Part shown: one piece after another, positions 8,087-16,601 of the stretch
How the letters are laid out: each line of letters starts with the position of its first letter
Numbering within the stretch: position 1 is the stretch's first letter
Assembly: GCA_963972525.1 (NCBI GenBank)
Contig: CAXAUZ010000001.1
Span: 1-64,000 of the forward strand
Reading direction: 5' to 3'
Source: Salinilacustrithrix sp003476595
GTDB lineage: Bacteria; Actinomycetota; Acidimicrobiia; Acidimicrobiales; Salinilacustritrichaceae
Length of the DNA: 64,000 bases
Notes under the pieces: generated by a model
Database searches by the model: none
What the model saw: the letters and a program-made list of their open reading frames with translations, nothing else
What the model was told of the DNA's origin: nothing
Position numbers and translations under genes: made by a program

Positions 8087-10122
8087 ATCCCGATGCCGAC
8101 CGCGCCCTCCCCGACCTGACCGACGAGCAGCAGCGCGCCGTCGTCCACGACGGCTCGAGCCTGCTCATCGTGGCCGGCGCCGGCACCGGCAAGACCACGA
8201 CGCTCTCGGCCCGCCTCGCCCACCTCGTGGCCAACGGGGTCCCGCCCGAGCGGATCATGCTGCTCACCTTCAGCCGGCGAGCGGCCACCGAGCTGCTGTC
8301 CCGGGCCGAGCAGTGGGCCGGCCACGACCGGCTGCGGGGCGCATGGGGCGGCACGTTCCACGCCGTGGCCAACCGGCTGCTCCGGCGGTACGGCCGCTCC
8401 GTCGGCATCGACCCGGACTTCACGCTGCTCGACCAGGGCGACCAGGCCGACCTGCTCGCCCTCGTGCGGGACGAGCTGTCGAGCGACTCGACCCCCCAGC
8501 GCCGGCGGGCCCGCAAGGAGCTGCTGGCGAGCGCGCTGAGCCGGGTCGTGAACACCCGCCAGCCGCTCGACGTCGTGCTCCGCCAGCACCACCCGTGGGT
8601 CGCCGACCAGGCCGACGAGCTGCGGGCCACCTACGGCGCCTACATCGCCCGCAAGCGGGAGCGGCACCTGGTCGACTACGACGACCTGCTCTCGCTGTGG
8701 CGCGCCCTCGTGCAGGATCCCGAAGCCGGGCCGCTGGTGGCCAGCCGCTTCGACCACGTGCTCGTCGACGAGTACCAGGACACCAACGCCCTCCAAGCCG
8801 ACGTGCTGGCGGCGATGGCCGCGGCCGGCGCCACGATCACCGCGGTGGGCGACGACGCGCAGGCCATCTACGGCTTCCGGGGCGGCACCGTGCGCAACAT
8901 CCTCGACTTCCCCAGCCGCTTCGATGCCGAGGTCGTCGCCCTCACCCGCAGCCACCGCTCCACGCCCGAGGTCGTCACCGTGGCCAACCGCATCTGGGAC
9001 GCGGCGGCGGAGCGCCACGACAAGGAGCTGGTGGCCACCCGCTCCTCGGGCGCCCGGCCGAGCCTGGTCACCGCCGGGGACGAGCACGCCGAGGCCCGGG
9101 GCGTGTGCGAGCGCCTGCTCGAGTCGGTCGAGCGTGGCATCCCGCTGCGCCGCCAGGCCGTGCTCTTCCGCACCGGGCACCACGCCGACCTGCTCGAGGT
9201 CGAGCTCACCGTGCGACGCATCCCGTTCGTGAAGTTCGGTGGCCTCAAGTTCCTCGAAGCGGCCCACGTGAAGGACCTGCTCGCCCTGTGCCGGGTGGCG
9301 GTCAACCCACGCGACGACCTGGCCTGGTTCCGGGTGCTGCAGCGCATCGACGGCGTCGGCCCCGGCATCGCCCGGCGTGTGGTCACCGCCCTCGACGCCG
9401 CCGACGGATCGCTCGGCCGGGTCCTGGACTCGGGCGTCGTCCCGCCCCGTTCGGCCGACGAGGTCGCCGGGCTCGCCGCCGCGGTCGCCGTCGCGGCCGA
9501 CGGCGACCTGCCCACCGGCGAGCGCATCGATGCCTGCCGGGCCTGGCTCGACCCGCACCTCGACCGGTTCGGCGACGGCGCCGCCCGGCGAGCCGACCTC
9601 GCCCGCCTCGCCGACCTGGCCGCCGGCACCCCCGACCTCGAGACCTTCCTCACCGAGCTCACCCTCGACCCGCCGGCCTCCACGGGCGACCTCGCCGGAC
9701 CGCCGCACCTCGACGACGACGTCCTCACCCTCTCCACCATCCACTCGGCCAAGGGCGGCGAGTGGGACATCGTCCACCTGATCCACGCCGCCGACGGCAA
9801 CCTGCCGTCCGACCTGTCCACCGGCGACCCCGAGCAGCTCGAGGAGGAGCGCCGCCTGCTCTACGTGGCCGTCACCCGGGCCCGGGACGAGCTCCACGTC
9901 CACGTGCCCCTGCGGTTCCACCACCACCGCAACCGGCTCGACGACGCCCACTCCACCGGTCAGCGCAGCCGGTTCCTCACCCCCGACGTGATCGCCGCCA
10001 TGGACGAGGTCGTCGCGGTACCCGGTTCCGTGCCGGCGGGCGACGGGTCGCCGTCCCCGCTCCCCCGAGGCCGCGACGCGGTGGCGGCAGCCGACGCGGA
10101 GCTGGCCGCCCTCCTCGGGTAG
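8080..10122 (+). CDS. UvrD/Rep-family ATP-dependent DNA helicase, SOS-regulated
   Basis: 680-residue superfamily 1A helicase. Q-motif LTDEQQRAVVHDG, Walker A AGAGTGKTTT (about residues 33-41), motif Ia LLTFSRRAATELL, Walker B VDEYQDTN, motif III VGDDAQAIYGFRGG, motif IV LTRSHRST, motif V STIHSAKGGEWDIVHLIHA and motif VI RRLLYVAVTRARDEL are intact. Translocates 3'-5' on ssDNA; repair or removal of RecA/polymerase blocks is the usual role. It lacks the long lysine-rich tail of PcrA/UvrD1, so it is more a shortened UvrD-like paralogue. Leaderless-type start. Two LexA boxes overlap its promoter, linking it to the DNA-damage response. Confidence 0.93.
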   Translation: MFDPDADRALPDLTDEQQRAVVHDGSSLLIVAGAGTGKTTTLSARLAHLVANGVPPERIMLLTFSRRAATELLSRAEQWAGHDRLRGAWGGTFHAVANRLLRRYGRSVGIDPDFTLLDQGDQADLLALVRDELSSDSTPQRRRARKELLASALSRVVNTRQPLDVVLRQHHPWVADQADELRATYGAYIARKRERHLVDYDDLLSLWRALVQDPEAGPLVASRFDHVLVDEYQDTNALQADVLAAMAAAGATITAVGDDAQAIYGFRGGTVRNILDFPSRFDAEVVALTRSHRSTPEVVTVANRIWDAAAERHDKELVATRSSGARPSLVTAGDEHAEARGVCERLLESVERGIPLRRQAVLFRTGHHADLLEVELTVRRIPFVKFGGLKFLEAAHVKDLLALCRVAVNPRDDLAWFRVLQRIDGVGPGIARRVVTALDAADGSLGRVLDSGVVPPRSADEVAGLAAAVAVAADGDLPTGERIDACRAWLDPHLDRFGDGAARRADLARLADLAAGTPDLETFLTELTLDPPASTGDLAGPPHLDDDVLTLSTIHSAKGGEWDIVHLIHAADGNLPSDLSTGDPEQLEEERRLLYVAVTRARDELHVHVPLRFHHHRNRLDDAHSTGQRSRFLTPDVIAAMDEVVAVPGSVPAGDGSPSPLPRGRDAVAAADAELAALLG

Positions 10123-10123
10123 G

Positions 10124-10372
10124 TCAGCCCGGCGGGTAGATGATCGACCAGGTCGTTCCGCACGACGAGCAGCGCCCGAGGCCACGCGAGGTGCGCAGGT
10201 CGAGGGACTCGAGGCGACCAGCCCCGCCGCAGCGGGCGCACCGCAGGTCGACCAGGGACGTCGGGCGCCGGTCAGCGGGCGGCTCGTCGCCGAGCCCCAG
10301 CGCGACCTCCAGGCCGCGTGCCCGCGCATCGCGTCGCAAGCGTGCCCTGCGCAGTCGGTCGTTGATCGCCAT
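10124..10372 (-). CDS. Small zinc-ribbon protein of unknown function
   Basis: 82 residues beginning MAINDRLRRARLRRDARARG, an Arg-rich basic helix, followed by a treble-clef-like pair of knuckles, CARC and CSSC, 22 residues apart. A structural zinc is expected. The ATG at 10372 was chosen because the basic N-terminus starts there and GGGA lies about 8 bases upstream. It converges on the helicase with one base between stop codons. Not recognised as a named family; nucleic-acid binding is a guess from charge. Confidence 0.6.
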   Translation of the reverse strand: MAINDRLRRARLRRDARARGLEVALGLGDEPPADRRPTSLVDLRCARCGGAGRLESLDLRTSRGLGRCSSCGTTWSIIYPPG

Positions 10373-10597
10373 GTCGGGGTCCCTCTGGTCCGTCGTCAGG
10401 TGCCCGCACGACCACTCTGCCCCGTCCCGCTCCGATCCGCCAGGGCGGGACGACCACTTTCCCAGCGGTCGCGGCAGCACCGGAGGAGCCGGAAGCCCGA
10501 CGACCCGAGCACGCTCGTGCATCGTCACCGGAGGCACCGCGATGCAAGACTCGCGCCGTGCTCCGACCCCTGCGCGCGGCCTCCACCGGACCCCTCC

Positions 10598-11890
10598 GTG
10601 GCTGAGACCGACACCCGGCGCTTCGTCGTGCCGGCGCCCCCGGCCGGTGGTCGCTCGACGCCGCCACCCCGTCGAACCCCCGAGGTCGTGCTGCCATCGA
10701 CCGGGCCCGCGGACCCGGCAGGCGGGCACACCATGGTCGCCCCCGCCCCGCCCGCTCCGACGGCGACGCCGCCCCGCACCGACCGCCCGGCCCGGGTCGT
10801 CATCCCCGCGCCCGGCGCGGCGCCGAAGCCCGCACCGGCGGCTCCCGCTGCGGTGAAGCGCCCGACGACGAAGCCCCCCGCCGCCCGCGACCGTGAGCCG
10901 GCCCGCACCGGCCGCCGCTGGCCTCCGTCTCGACGCACGGTGGTGCGGACGGTCCTGGGGATCTTCCTCGTGCTCGCCCTGCTCGCCGTCGGCGGCCTGC
11001 TGTACGGGTACCAGCAGTTCCGCTCCATCGAGCGGGTCGAGCTCGCCGACGTCCTCGCCTCGGCCGACGGCACCAACTACCTCATCGTCGGCTCCGACAC
11101 CCGCTCGGGCATCTCCCCCGACGACCCCAACGCCGGGGCCATCCTCGGCCCGGACGCCCAGGGCGGCGAACCGGAGCGCTCCGACACGATCATGATCCTG
11201 CGGGTCGACGGCGAGGGCTCCCGCATGCTCTCCGTGCCCCGCGACCTGCTGGTCACCATCTCCGAGACCGACCAGACCACCCGCATCAACGCCGCGTTCA
11301 ACGGCGGCCCCCATCGCCTGATCGCCACGCTCCGCGACCAGCTGCAGCTCCCCATCCACCACTACCTGGAGATCGACTTCGTCGCCTTCCGCGACCTGGT
11401 CGACGCCCTCGGCGGCATCACCATCGACTTCCCCCACCCTGCTTCGGACCACATGTCCGGGCTGGACGTTCCCGAGGCTGGACCCCAGGTCCTCGATGGC
11501 ACGCAGGCGCTCGCCTACGTGCGCTCCCGCTACTACACCGAGACCATCGACGGCCGGCAGGTCACCGAGCCCACCGGCGACATCGGGCGCACGGTGCGCC
11601 AGCAGCAGTTCCTGTCCGCGGTGGTGTCGGAGATGAGCGGCGAGCGCAACCCGCTGCGGCTCGCCCGGATGACGAGCTCGATGGCCGCGGGCATGCGCAT
11701 CGACGACCAGATGAGCTACCTCGACGCCGTGCGCCTGGCGCTGCGGATGCGGGGGATGGAGCTCGAGCCCACCGCGCTGCCGACGTCCAACCGCACCCTC
11801 GGGTCGGGGGCGCAGGTGCTCGACCTGGTCCAGCCCGGAGCCGACGAGGTCCTGGCCCGGTTCGGCTCCCCCGGCGCCACCATCGGCTAG
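10598..11890 (+). CDS. LytR-CpsA-Psr (LCP) family glycopolymer transferase
   Basis: 430 residues: a long Pro/Ala-rich cytosolic N-terminus (about 1-120), one membrane helix (TVLGIFLVLALLAVGGLL), then an extracellular LCP domain. Core motifs are NYLIVGSDTRSG, RSDTIMILRVDG, SVPRDLLV, RINAAFN and DALGGITIDF, with DGTQALAYVRSRYY near the end; these residues bind the polyprenyl-pyrophosphate glycan. LCP enzymes attach arabinogalactan, teichoic-acid or capsule polymers to peptidoglycan. GTG 10598 fits the low-complexity N-terminus; a 15-codon open frame (10558-10605) with an AAGACT hexamer upstream overlaps this start. Converges with the RNB gene, sharing the palindrome CTAG as both stops. Confidence 0.88.
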   Translation: MAETDTRRFVVPAPPAGGRSTPPPRRTPEVVLPSTGPADPAGGHTMVAPAPPAPTATPPRTDRPARVVIPAPGAAPKPAPAAPAAVKRPTTKPPAARDREPARTGRRWPPSRRTVVRTVLGIFLVLALLAVGGLLYGYQQFRSIERVELADVLASADGTNYLIVGSDTRSGISPDDPNAGAILGPDAQGGEPERSDTIMILRVDGEGSRMLSVPRDLLVTISETDQTTRINAAFNGGPHRLIATLRDQLQLPIHHYLEIDFVAFRDLVDALGGITIDFPHPASDHMSGLDVPEAGPQVLDGTQALAYVRSRYYTETIDGRQVTEPTGDIGRTVRQQQFLSAVVSEMSGERNPLRLARMTSSMAAGMRIDDQMSYLDAVRLALRMRGMELEPTALPTSNRTLGSGAQVLDLVQPGADEVLARFGSPGATIG

Positions 11891-13314
11891 CGCGAGCTCC
11901 GCACCGCCAGCTCCAGCGTCCGGGCCACCGGATCGGCCCACACGACCTCGACCTCGACCTCCGCGCCCAGCGGGTGCTCGCCCGGGACCGTGGCCACGAC
12001 CGCCGGCGCACGCAGCTGCACGACGGCGGCGTCGCGCCGCTGGTCGACCACGACGGCCGGGAACCGTTCGCCCACGTGGGAGGACAGCACCAGGGCCTCG
12101 AGGTGGTCCACGACCGCACGGTCGAGCTCGCCGGCCCGGGCCATGGAGGCGCGCAGCAGCGCCGGGAGCTCGTCCAGCGCGTCGCGGGCCCAGGCCGGCG
12201 GGTCCTGGCCGTGCACGGTCGCCAGGACGCACTCGGTGGCGAAGCGGTCCCCCAGGCGGCGCAGCGGCGCGGTGACGTGGGCGTAGGGGGCGGCGATGGC
12301 GGCGTGGACCAGCACGTCGTCAGGCGTGGCGGAGCCCGGCCGCAGCGGGACGTGGTCGGCGCCCCGGAACAGCCGGGTGGCCTGGATCAGGAACGCAGCC
12401 GCCGCCGGGTCGCTCGGGTCCACGTCGTGGATCACCTGCGCGTAGCGGGCACCGTCGGGCCACGGCACCCCGAGCGCCACGGCGTGGCGACGCAGCGCGG
12501 CCAGGGACTCCTCGTCCGCCGGCGGCAGCGTCCGCAGCAGCCCCCAGCCCCCGGCGAGCATCAGGTCGGCGGCGGCCATGCCGCACAGCAGGGAGAGCTG
12601 CGCGTTCCAGCCCTCGACGGGGAGCTGGGCCCGGTACACGAGGCGGTAGCCGTCGCCGTCGCGCACCGCCTCCTGCTCCGGCACCGGCAGGCTCACCCCG
12701 CCCCGGTCACGCTCGATCGCCGACCGCTGGGCCCCGACCACCGCGAGCGGCGCCAGCTCGTCGTCGCCGGCGTCGATGCGCGCCTGGGCCTCCTCGTAGG
12801 AGAGCTGGACCCGTGACCGGACCATCGCCCGACCGACCGTCACCTCCACCAGCTGCCCGTCGGGGTCGAGCCGCAGCCGCCACAGCACCGCCGGCCGGTC
12901 TCGGCCGGGCAGCAGGCTGGCCAGGTCCTCGGACAGCGCCGGCGGGTGCAGCGGCGCCCGCCCGTCCGGCGAGTACAGCGTCACGCCCCGGCGCCGGGAC
13001 TCGACGTCGATGGGGTCGCCGGGGGCCACGAACGCGGCGACGTCGGCGATGGCGTACCAGACCACGTGGCCACCGGGGACCGGCTCGATCGCCAGCGCCT
13101 GGTCGAGGTCGGTGCTGCCCTCGGGGTCGATCGTGCACATCGCCAGGTCGCGCCGGTCGACCCGGCCGGCCTCGGGCACCGGCCCCAGCGCCGCGGCGGC
13201 GGCCAGCACGTCGTCGGGGAAGGCGGTCGGCACCCCGAGCTCGTCCCGGATCGCTTCCAGTCCATCGCCGACCACCGGCTCGATCGGGCGGACGTGGCGG
13301 CGCGGCTGCGGCAC
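11887..13314 (-). CDS. RNB-domain (RNase II/R family) exoribonuclease
   Basis: 475 residues. The RNB catalytic core is clear: CTIDPEGSTDLDQALAI carries the metal-binding aspartates, followed by HVVWYAIADVAAFV, SRRRGVTLYSPDGR and ALSEDLASLLPGRDRPA. It degrades RNA 3'-5'. It is shorter than RNase R or RNase II: no N-terminal cold-shock domains, and only a short C-terminal beta domain, an architecture found in many actinobacterial RNB proteins. GTG 13314 follows directly on the TGA of the upstream small gene with no gap, so they are one operon. Its stop TAG overlaps the stop of the LCP gene. Confidence 0.88.
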   Translation of the reverse strand: MPQPRRHVRPIEPVVGDGLEAIRDELGVPTAFPDDVLAAAAALGPVPEAGRVDRRDLAMCTIDPEGSTDLDQALAIEPVPGGHVVWYAIADVAAFVAPGDPIDVESRRRGVTLYSPDGRAPLHPPALSEDLASLLPGRDRPAVLWRLRLDPDGQLVEVTVGRAMVRSRVQLSYEEAQARIDAGDDELAPLAVVGAQRSAIERDRGGVSLPVPEQEAVRDGDGYRLVYRAQLPVEGWNAQLSLLCGMAAADLMLAGGWGLLRTLPPADEESLAALRRHAVALGVPWPDGARYAQVIHDVDPSDPAAAAFLIQATRLFRGADHVPLRPGSATPDDVLVHAAIAAPYAHVTAPLRRLGDRFATECVLATVHGQDPPAWARDALDELPALLRASMARAGELDRAVVDHLEALVLSSHVGERFPAVVVDQRRDAAVVQLRAPAVVATVPGEHPLGAEVEVEVVWADPVARTLELAVRSSR

Positions 13315-13524
13315 TCAGTCGTCCTTGAGGGCCACCGCGTTGGGCGTGACGTTCATCTTCGGCTCGTACGCGGTCGCGGCGACCTCGGTGCGCTCGGCCT
13401 GGTAGCGCACCCGGAGCTCACCCAGACACGTCTCGCACGGGCCGTAGTAGGCGGTCTCCACCTCCCGCTGGCAGCGGGGGCAGTCGAAGCGCAGCACATC
13501 GGGGAGGTCGTCGGTCGCGCCCAT
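13315..13524 (-). CDS. Small two-CxxC protein upstream of the RNB gene
   Basis: 69 residues starting MGATDDLPDVLRFDCPRCQ; a zinc knuckle is formed by CPRC and CETC 17 residues apart, then a charged tail. It resembles short actinobacterial zinc-ribbon proteins annotated only as hypothetical. ATG 13524 lies 7 bases after TACCGT (13537-13532 on the minus strand), a leaderless arrangement. Translation of the RNB exonuclease begins at the next base after its stop. A role in RNA handling is suggested only by context. Confidence 0.72.
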   Translation of the reverse strand: MGATDDLPDVLRFDCPRCQREVETAYYGPCETCLGELRVRYQAERTEVAATAYEPKMNVTPNAVALKDD

Positions 13525-13591
13525 CGCGCCGACGGTACCGGTCACCGGGGACGGTGGCGCGGACGCGCCCGTCGTGGCCACACTGGCGGCC

Positions 13592-14566
13592 ATGCGCCGC
13601 TCCCGCGTCCTGCTCGCCGTCGCCGCCGTCGGGGGCGCCGTCGTCGCCAAGCGAGCGCTCGACAGCCACACGTCCAGGTGGGACACGAACCCCGACCACT
13701 GCGACGGCGACCCGCTCGGCCTGCCCGCAACCACCGACATCGAGGTCGTCGCCGACGACGGGGCCCGGCTGGTGGGCCACCGCTGCGGTGACCCCAGCGG
13801 CCCCACCGCCCTGCTCGTCCACGGCTACATCGAGTCCGTCGGGTTCTGGGCCCCGGTCGTGCGTCGCCTCGCCGAGGCCGGCCTCGACGTCGTGATCGTC
13901 GACCAGCGGGGGCACGGGGGCTCCGAGCGGGGCACCGCGCCGTTCGACACCGACACCCTCGCCGGCGACGTCCGCGCCTGGGTGGAGGGGCTCGACCTGC
14001 GCGACGCCGTCCTCGTCGGCCACTCCATGGGCGGCGTCAGCGCCATGGCGTTCAGCGCCACGCACCCCGAGGTGGCCGCGGCTCGCCTGCAGGGCCAGGT
14101 CCTCGTCGCCACCCTCGCCTTCCCCGAGCCGCTCTTCGGCCTGCCCGACGTCGACGTCGACCCCCGGCGGGTGGTCGGCCTCCTCGAGCGGGTGATGCAG
14201 CGCGAGACCCTGGCCCTGCTGTTCGTGTCCCGGGTCTTCGGCACCTGGCCGACCCGTCCGGCGCTGGAGGCCACCCGGCAGGGCATCATGCGCACCGACC
14301 GCCAGACGCGCATCGACGCCATGGCCATGCTGCGATCCTTCGACCTCCGCCCCCACCTCCCGTCCATCGACCTGCCCACCGTCGTGGTCGCCGGCACCCA
14401 CGACCAGCTCACGCCGCTCGCGGGCAACGAGCTCATCGCCGAGTCCATCCCGGGGGCCCGCCTGGAGGTCCTCCCCGGCATGGGCCACATGCTCATGTTC
14501 GAGGCACCCGACGCCGTCACCGACGCCATCGTGCAGGCCACCAAGCCGGCCGACGCCACTCGATGA
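13592..14566 (+). CDS. Alpha/beta-hydrolase, translationally coupled to menB
   Basis: 324 residues. An N-terminal hydrophobic segment (VLLAVAAVGGAVVA) may anchor it. Then comes an alpha/beta fold: oxyanion loop LLVHGYIES, nucleophile elbow VGHSMGG, acid region VVVAGTHDQLTP, and catalytic His in LPGMGHMLMFE. ATG 13592 follows CACACT (13579-13584) by 7 bases. Its TGA overlaps the ATG of menB (ATGA), so the two proteins are made together; a MenH-like or thioesterase role in menaquinone synthesis is possible but not shown by motif. Confidence 0.83.
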   Translation: MRRSRVLLAVAAVGGAVVAKRALDSHTSRWDTNPDHCDGDPLGLPATTDIEVVADDGARLVGHRCGDPSGPTALLVHGYIESVGFWAPVVRRLAEAGLDVVIVDQRGHGGSERGTAPFDTDTLAGDVRAWVEGLDLRDAVLVGHSMGGVSAMAFSATHPEVAAARLQGQVLVATLAFPEPLFGLPDVDVDPRRVVGLLERVMQRETLALLFVSRVFGTWPTRPALEATRQGIMRTDRQTRIDAMAMLRSFDLRPHLPSIDLPTVVVAGTHDQLTPLAGNELIAESIPGARLEVLPGMGHMLMFEAPDAVTDAIVQATKPADATR

Positions 14567-15483
14567 GCGACCCGATGCAGGACCACGTCTCCGACACCTT
14601 CGACCCCGAGGCCTGGCGCCCGGTCGAGGGCTTCGACCTCACCGACATCACCTACCACCGCGCCGTCGACGCCGGGGTGGTCCGGGTCGCCTTCGACCGC
14701 CCCGAGATCCGCAACGCGTTCCGGCCCCACACCGTCGACGAGCTGTACCGGGTGCTCGACCACGCCCGGATGAGCGCGGACGTCGGCTGCGTGCTGCTCA
14801 CCGGCAACGGCCCCTCACCGAAGGACGGCGGCTGGGCGTTCTGCTCCGGCGGCGACCAGCGCATCCGCGGCAAGGACGGCTACAAGTACTCCGACTCCGA
14901 GACCGCGGAGGGCATCGACCCGGCGATGAGCGGCCGGCTCCACATCCTCGAGGTCCAGCGCCTCATCCGGTTCATGCCCAAGGCCGTCATCGCGGTGGTC
15001 CCCGGATGGGCCGCCGGCGGCGGGCACTCCCTGCACGTGGTGTGCGACCTCACCATCGCGTCCCGCCAGCACGCCCGCTTCAAGCAGACCGACCTCGACG
15101 TCGCCTCGGTCGACGGCGGCTTCGGCTCCGCCTACCTCGCCCGCCAGGTCGGCCAGAAGTTCGCCCGCGAGATCTTCCTGCTGGCCGAGGAGTACTCCGC
15201 CGACGACGCCCACCGCATGGGGATGGTCAACCGGGTCGTCGACCACGACGAGCTCGAGGCGGTCGCCCTCCAGTGGGGTCGAACCATCTGCGGCAAGTCC
15301 CCCACCGCCACCCGGATGTTCAAGTTCGGGATGAACCTCATCGACGACGGCCTCATCGGCCAGCAGGTGTTCGCCGGCGAGGCGACCCGGCTCATCTACG
15401 GCACCGACGAGGCCCAGGAGGGCCGGGACAGCTTCCTCCAGAAGCGCGACGCCGACTGGTCGGGCGTCCCCTACCACTACTGA
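14563..15483 (+). CDS. menB: 1,4-dihydroxy-2-naphthoyl-CoA synthase MenB
   Basis: 306-residue crotonase-fold enzyme that cyclises o-succinylbenzoyl-CoA to DHNA-CoA in menaquinone biosynthesis. The MenB hallmarks are present: FCSGGDQRIRGKDGYKY (oxyanion hole and the flexible loop with the substrate-binding Lys/Tyr), VPGWAAGGGHSLHVVCDLTI, the TDLDVASVDGGFGSAYLAR segment, and the C-terminal DSFLQKRDADWSGVPYHY specific for MenB. Start overlaps the stop of the preceding hydrolase. Only this men gene is in the window. Confidence 0.95.
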   Translation: MSDPMQDHVSDTFDPEAWRPVEGFDLTDITYHRAVDAGVVRVAFDRPEIRNAFRPHTVDELYRVLDHARMSADVGCVLLTGNGPSPKDGGWAFCSGGDQRIRGKDGYKYSDSETAEGIDPAMSGRLHILEVQRLIRFMPKAVIAVVPGWAAGGGHSLHVVCDLTIASRQHARFKQTDLDVASVDGGFGSAYLARQVGQKFAREIFLLAEEYSADDAHRMGMVNRVVDHDELEAVALQWGRTICGKSPTATRMFKFGMNLIDDGLIGQQVFAGEATRLIYGTDEAQEGRDSFLQKRDADWSGVPYHY

Positions 15484-15486
15484 TCT

Positions 15487-15536
15487 GTTCCTCACGCGCA
15501 GAACGACGGTGCCACGTCGATCTGCGCGTCGGGAAC
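15487..15536. terminator. Bidirectional hairpin between menB and the lactate dehydrogenase gene
   Basis: CGCGCAGA (15495-15502) pairs with TCTGCGCG (15521-15528), extended outside a four-base bulge by GTTC (15487-15490)/GAAC (15533-15536). It fills the 61-base gap between two convergent genes. Confidence 0.65.
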
Positions 15537-15544
15537 GTCGATGG

Positions 15545-16495
15545 TCAGGCGTCGAGGGCGGCGTGGACCTCGTCGAGGGCCGCGGCCGAGGCCCGGAGGG
15601 CCTCCTCCTCGTCGGGTTCGAGCGGTGGGGCGATGACGCCGTCGATCCCGCCGCGGCCGATCCGCGCCGGCAGGCTCAGCCAGGGACCGGTGATGCCGTA
15701 CTCCCCGGTGAAGGGCACCGACACGGGAGCGACGGTGCGCTCGTCGCGCAGGATGGCCGCCACCAGCTCCCGGATCACCGAGCCGATCGCCCAGTTCGTC
15801 CAACCCTTGCGGGCGACGATCTCGTAGGCGGCCGTCCGGACCTCCTCGGCCAGCGAGCGCATCGCCGCCCCGTCCCAGGACACGCCGAGCACGCTCCGGT
15901 CGCGGATCGTGGTGCCCCCGATCGACACGAGGCTCCACGGCACCATCTCGGTGTCGCCGTGCTCACCGAGCACGTAGCCGTGCACCGACTGCGGATCGAC
16001 CCGGTAGCGCCGGCCGAGCAGGGCCCGCAGGCGGGCGGAGTCGAGCGTGGTCCCGGTGCCGATGATCCGCTCCCGGGGGCGGGCGCTGAGGTCGGCGAAG
16101 ATCCGGCTCATGATGTCGACCGGATTGGTGGCGATCAGCACGACCGCCTCCGAAGCGTGCTCGTCCAACCCGTCGGCGACGGACCGGAACACCTCCGCGT
16201 TGCGGGCGAGCAGGTCGATGCGGGTCTCCCCCGGCTGCTGCGACACGCCCGCGCACAGCACGACCACGGCCGCACCGGCGAGCTGCTCGACGCCACCGGC
16301 CCGCACGTCGCAGGCGCCCACCAGGGCCTGCCCGTGCATCAGGTCCATGGCCTCGCCCTCGGCCCGGCGCTCGTCGAGGTCCACGAGGGTGAGCCGCGAG
16401 ACCATCGAGGCGTGGAAGAGGGCGGCGGCCGACGCCATCCCGACGTGTCCCACCCCGACGATCCCCACGTGGCCGCCGTCCATCTGCTGGGTCAT
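15545..16495 (-). CDS. L-lactate dehydrogenase-type 2-hydroxyacid dehydrogenase
   Basis: 316 residues of the lactate/malate dehydrogenase family. NAD-binding GIVGVGHVGMASAAALF, catalytic His in LGEHGDTEMVPWS, Asn in ATNPVDIMSR. The substrate-specificity loop reads AGVSQQPGETRIDLLARN: Gln at the position that is Gln in lactate and Arg in malate dehydrogenases, so pyruvate/lactate is predicted. No obvious allosteric or membrane additions. ATG 16495 has GACGCT 6 bases upstream; ATG 16480 is an alternative. It converges on menB across a hairpin. Confidence 0.87.
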   Translation of the reverse strand: MTQQMDGGHVGIVGVGHVGMASAAALFHASMVSRLTLVDLDERRAEGEAMDLMHGQALVGACDVRAGGVEQLAGAAVVVLCAGVSQQPGETRIDLLARNAEVFRSVADGLDEHASEAVVLIATNPVDIMSRIFADLSARPRERIIGTGTTLDSARLRALLGRRYRVDPQSVHGYVLGEHGDTEMVPWSLVSIGGTTIRDRSVLGVSWDGAAMRSLAEEVRTAAYEIVARKGWTNWAIGSVIRELVAAILRDERTVAPVSVPFTGEYGITGPWLSLPARIGRGGIDGVIAPPLEPDEEEALRASAAALDEVHAALDA

Positions 16496-16601
16496 CGCGC
16501 CAGCGTCGCAGATCGGGCCCGGCCCCGTGGTCCGGCCACTGGCAACGTCCGTTTCCATGTGGGACGATGCGGCCGATGCTCGCTCCCAGGGGGAACTGAA
16601 G

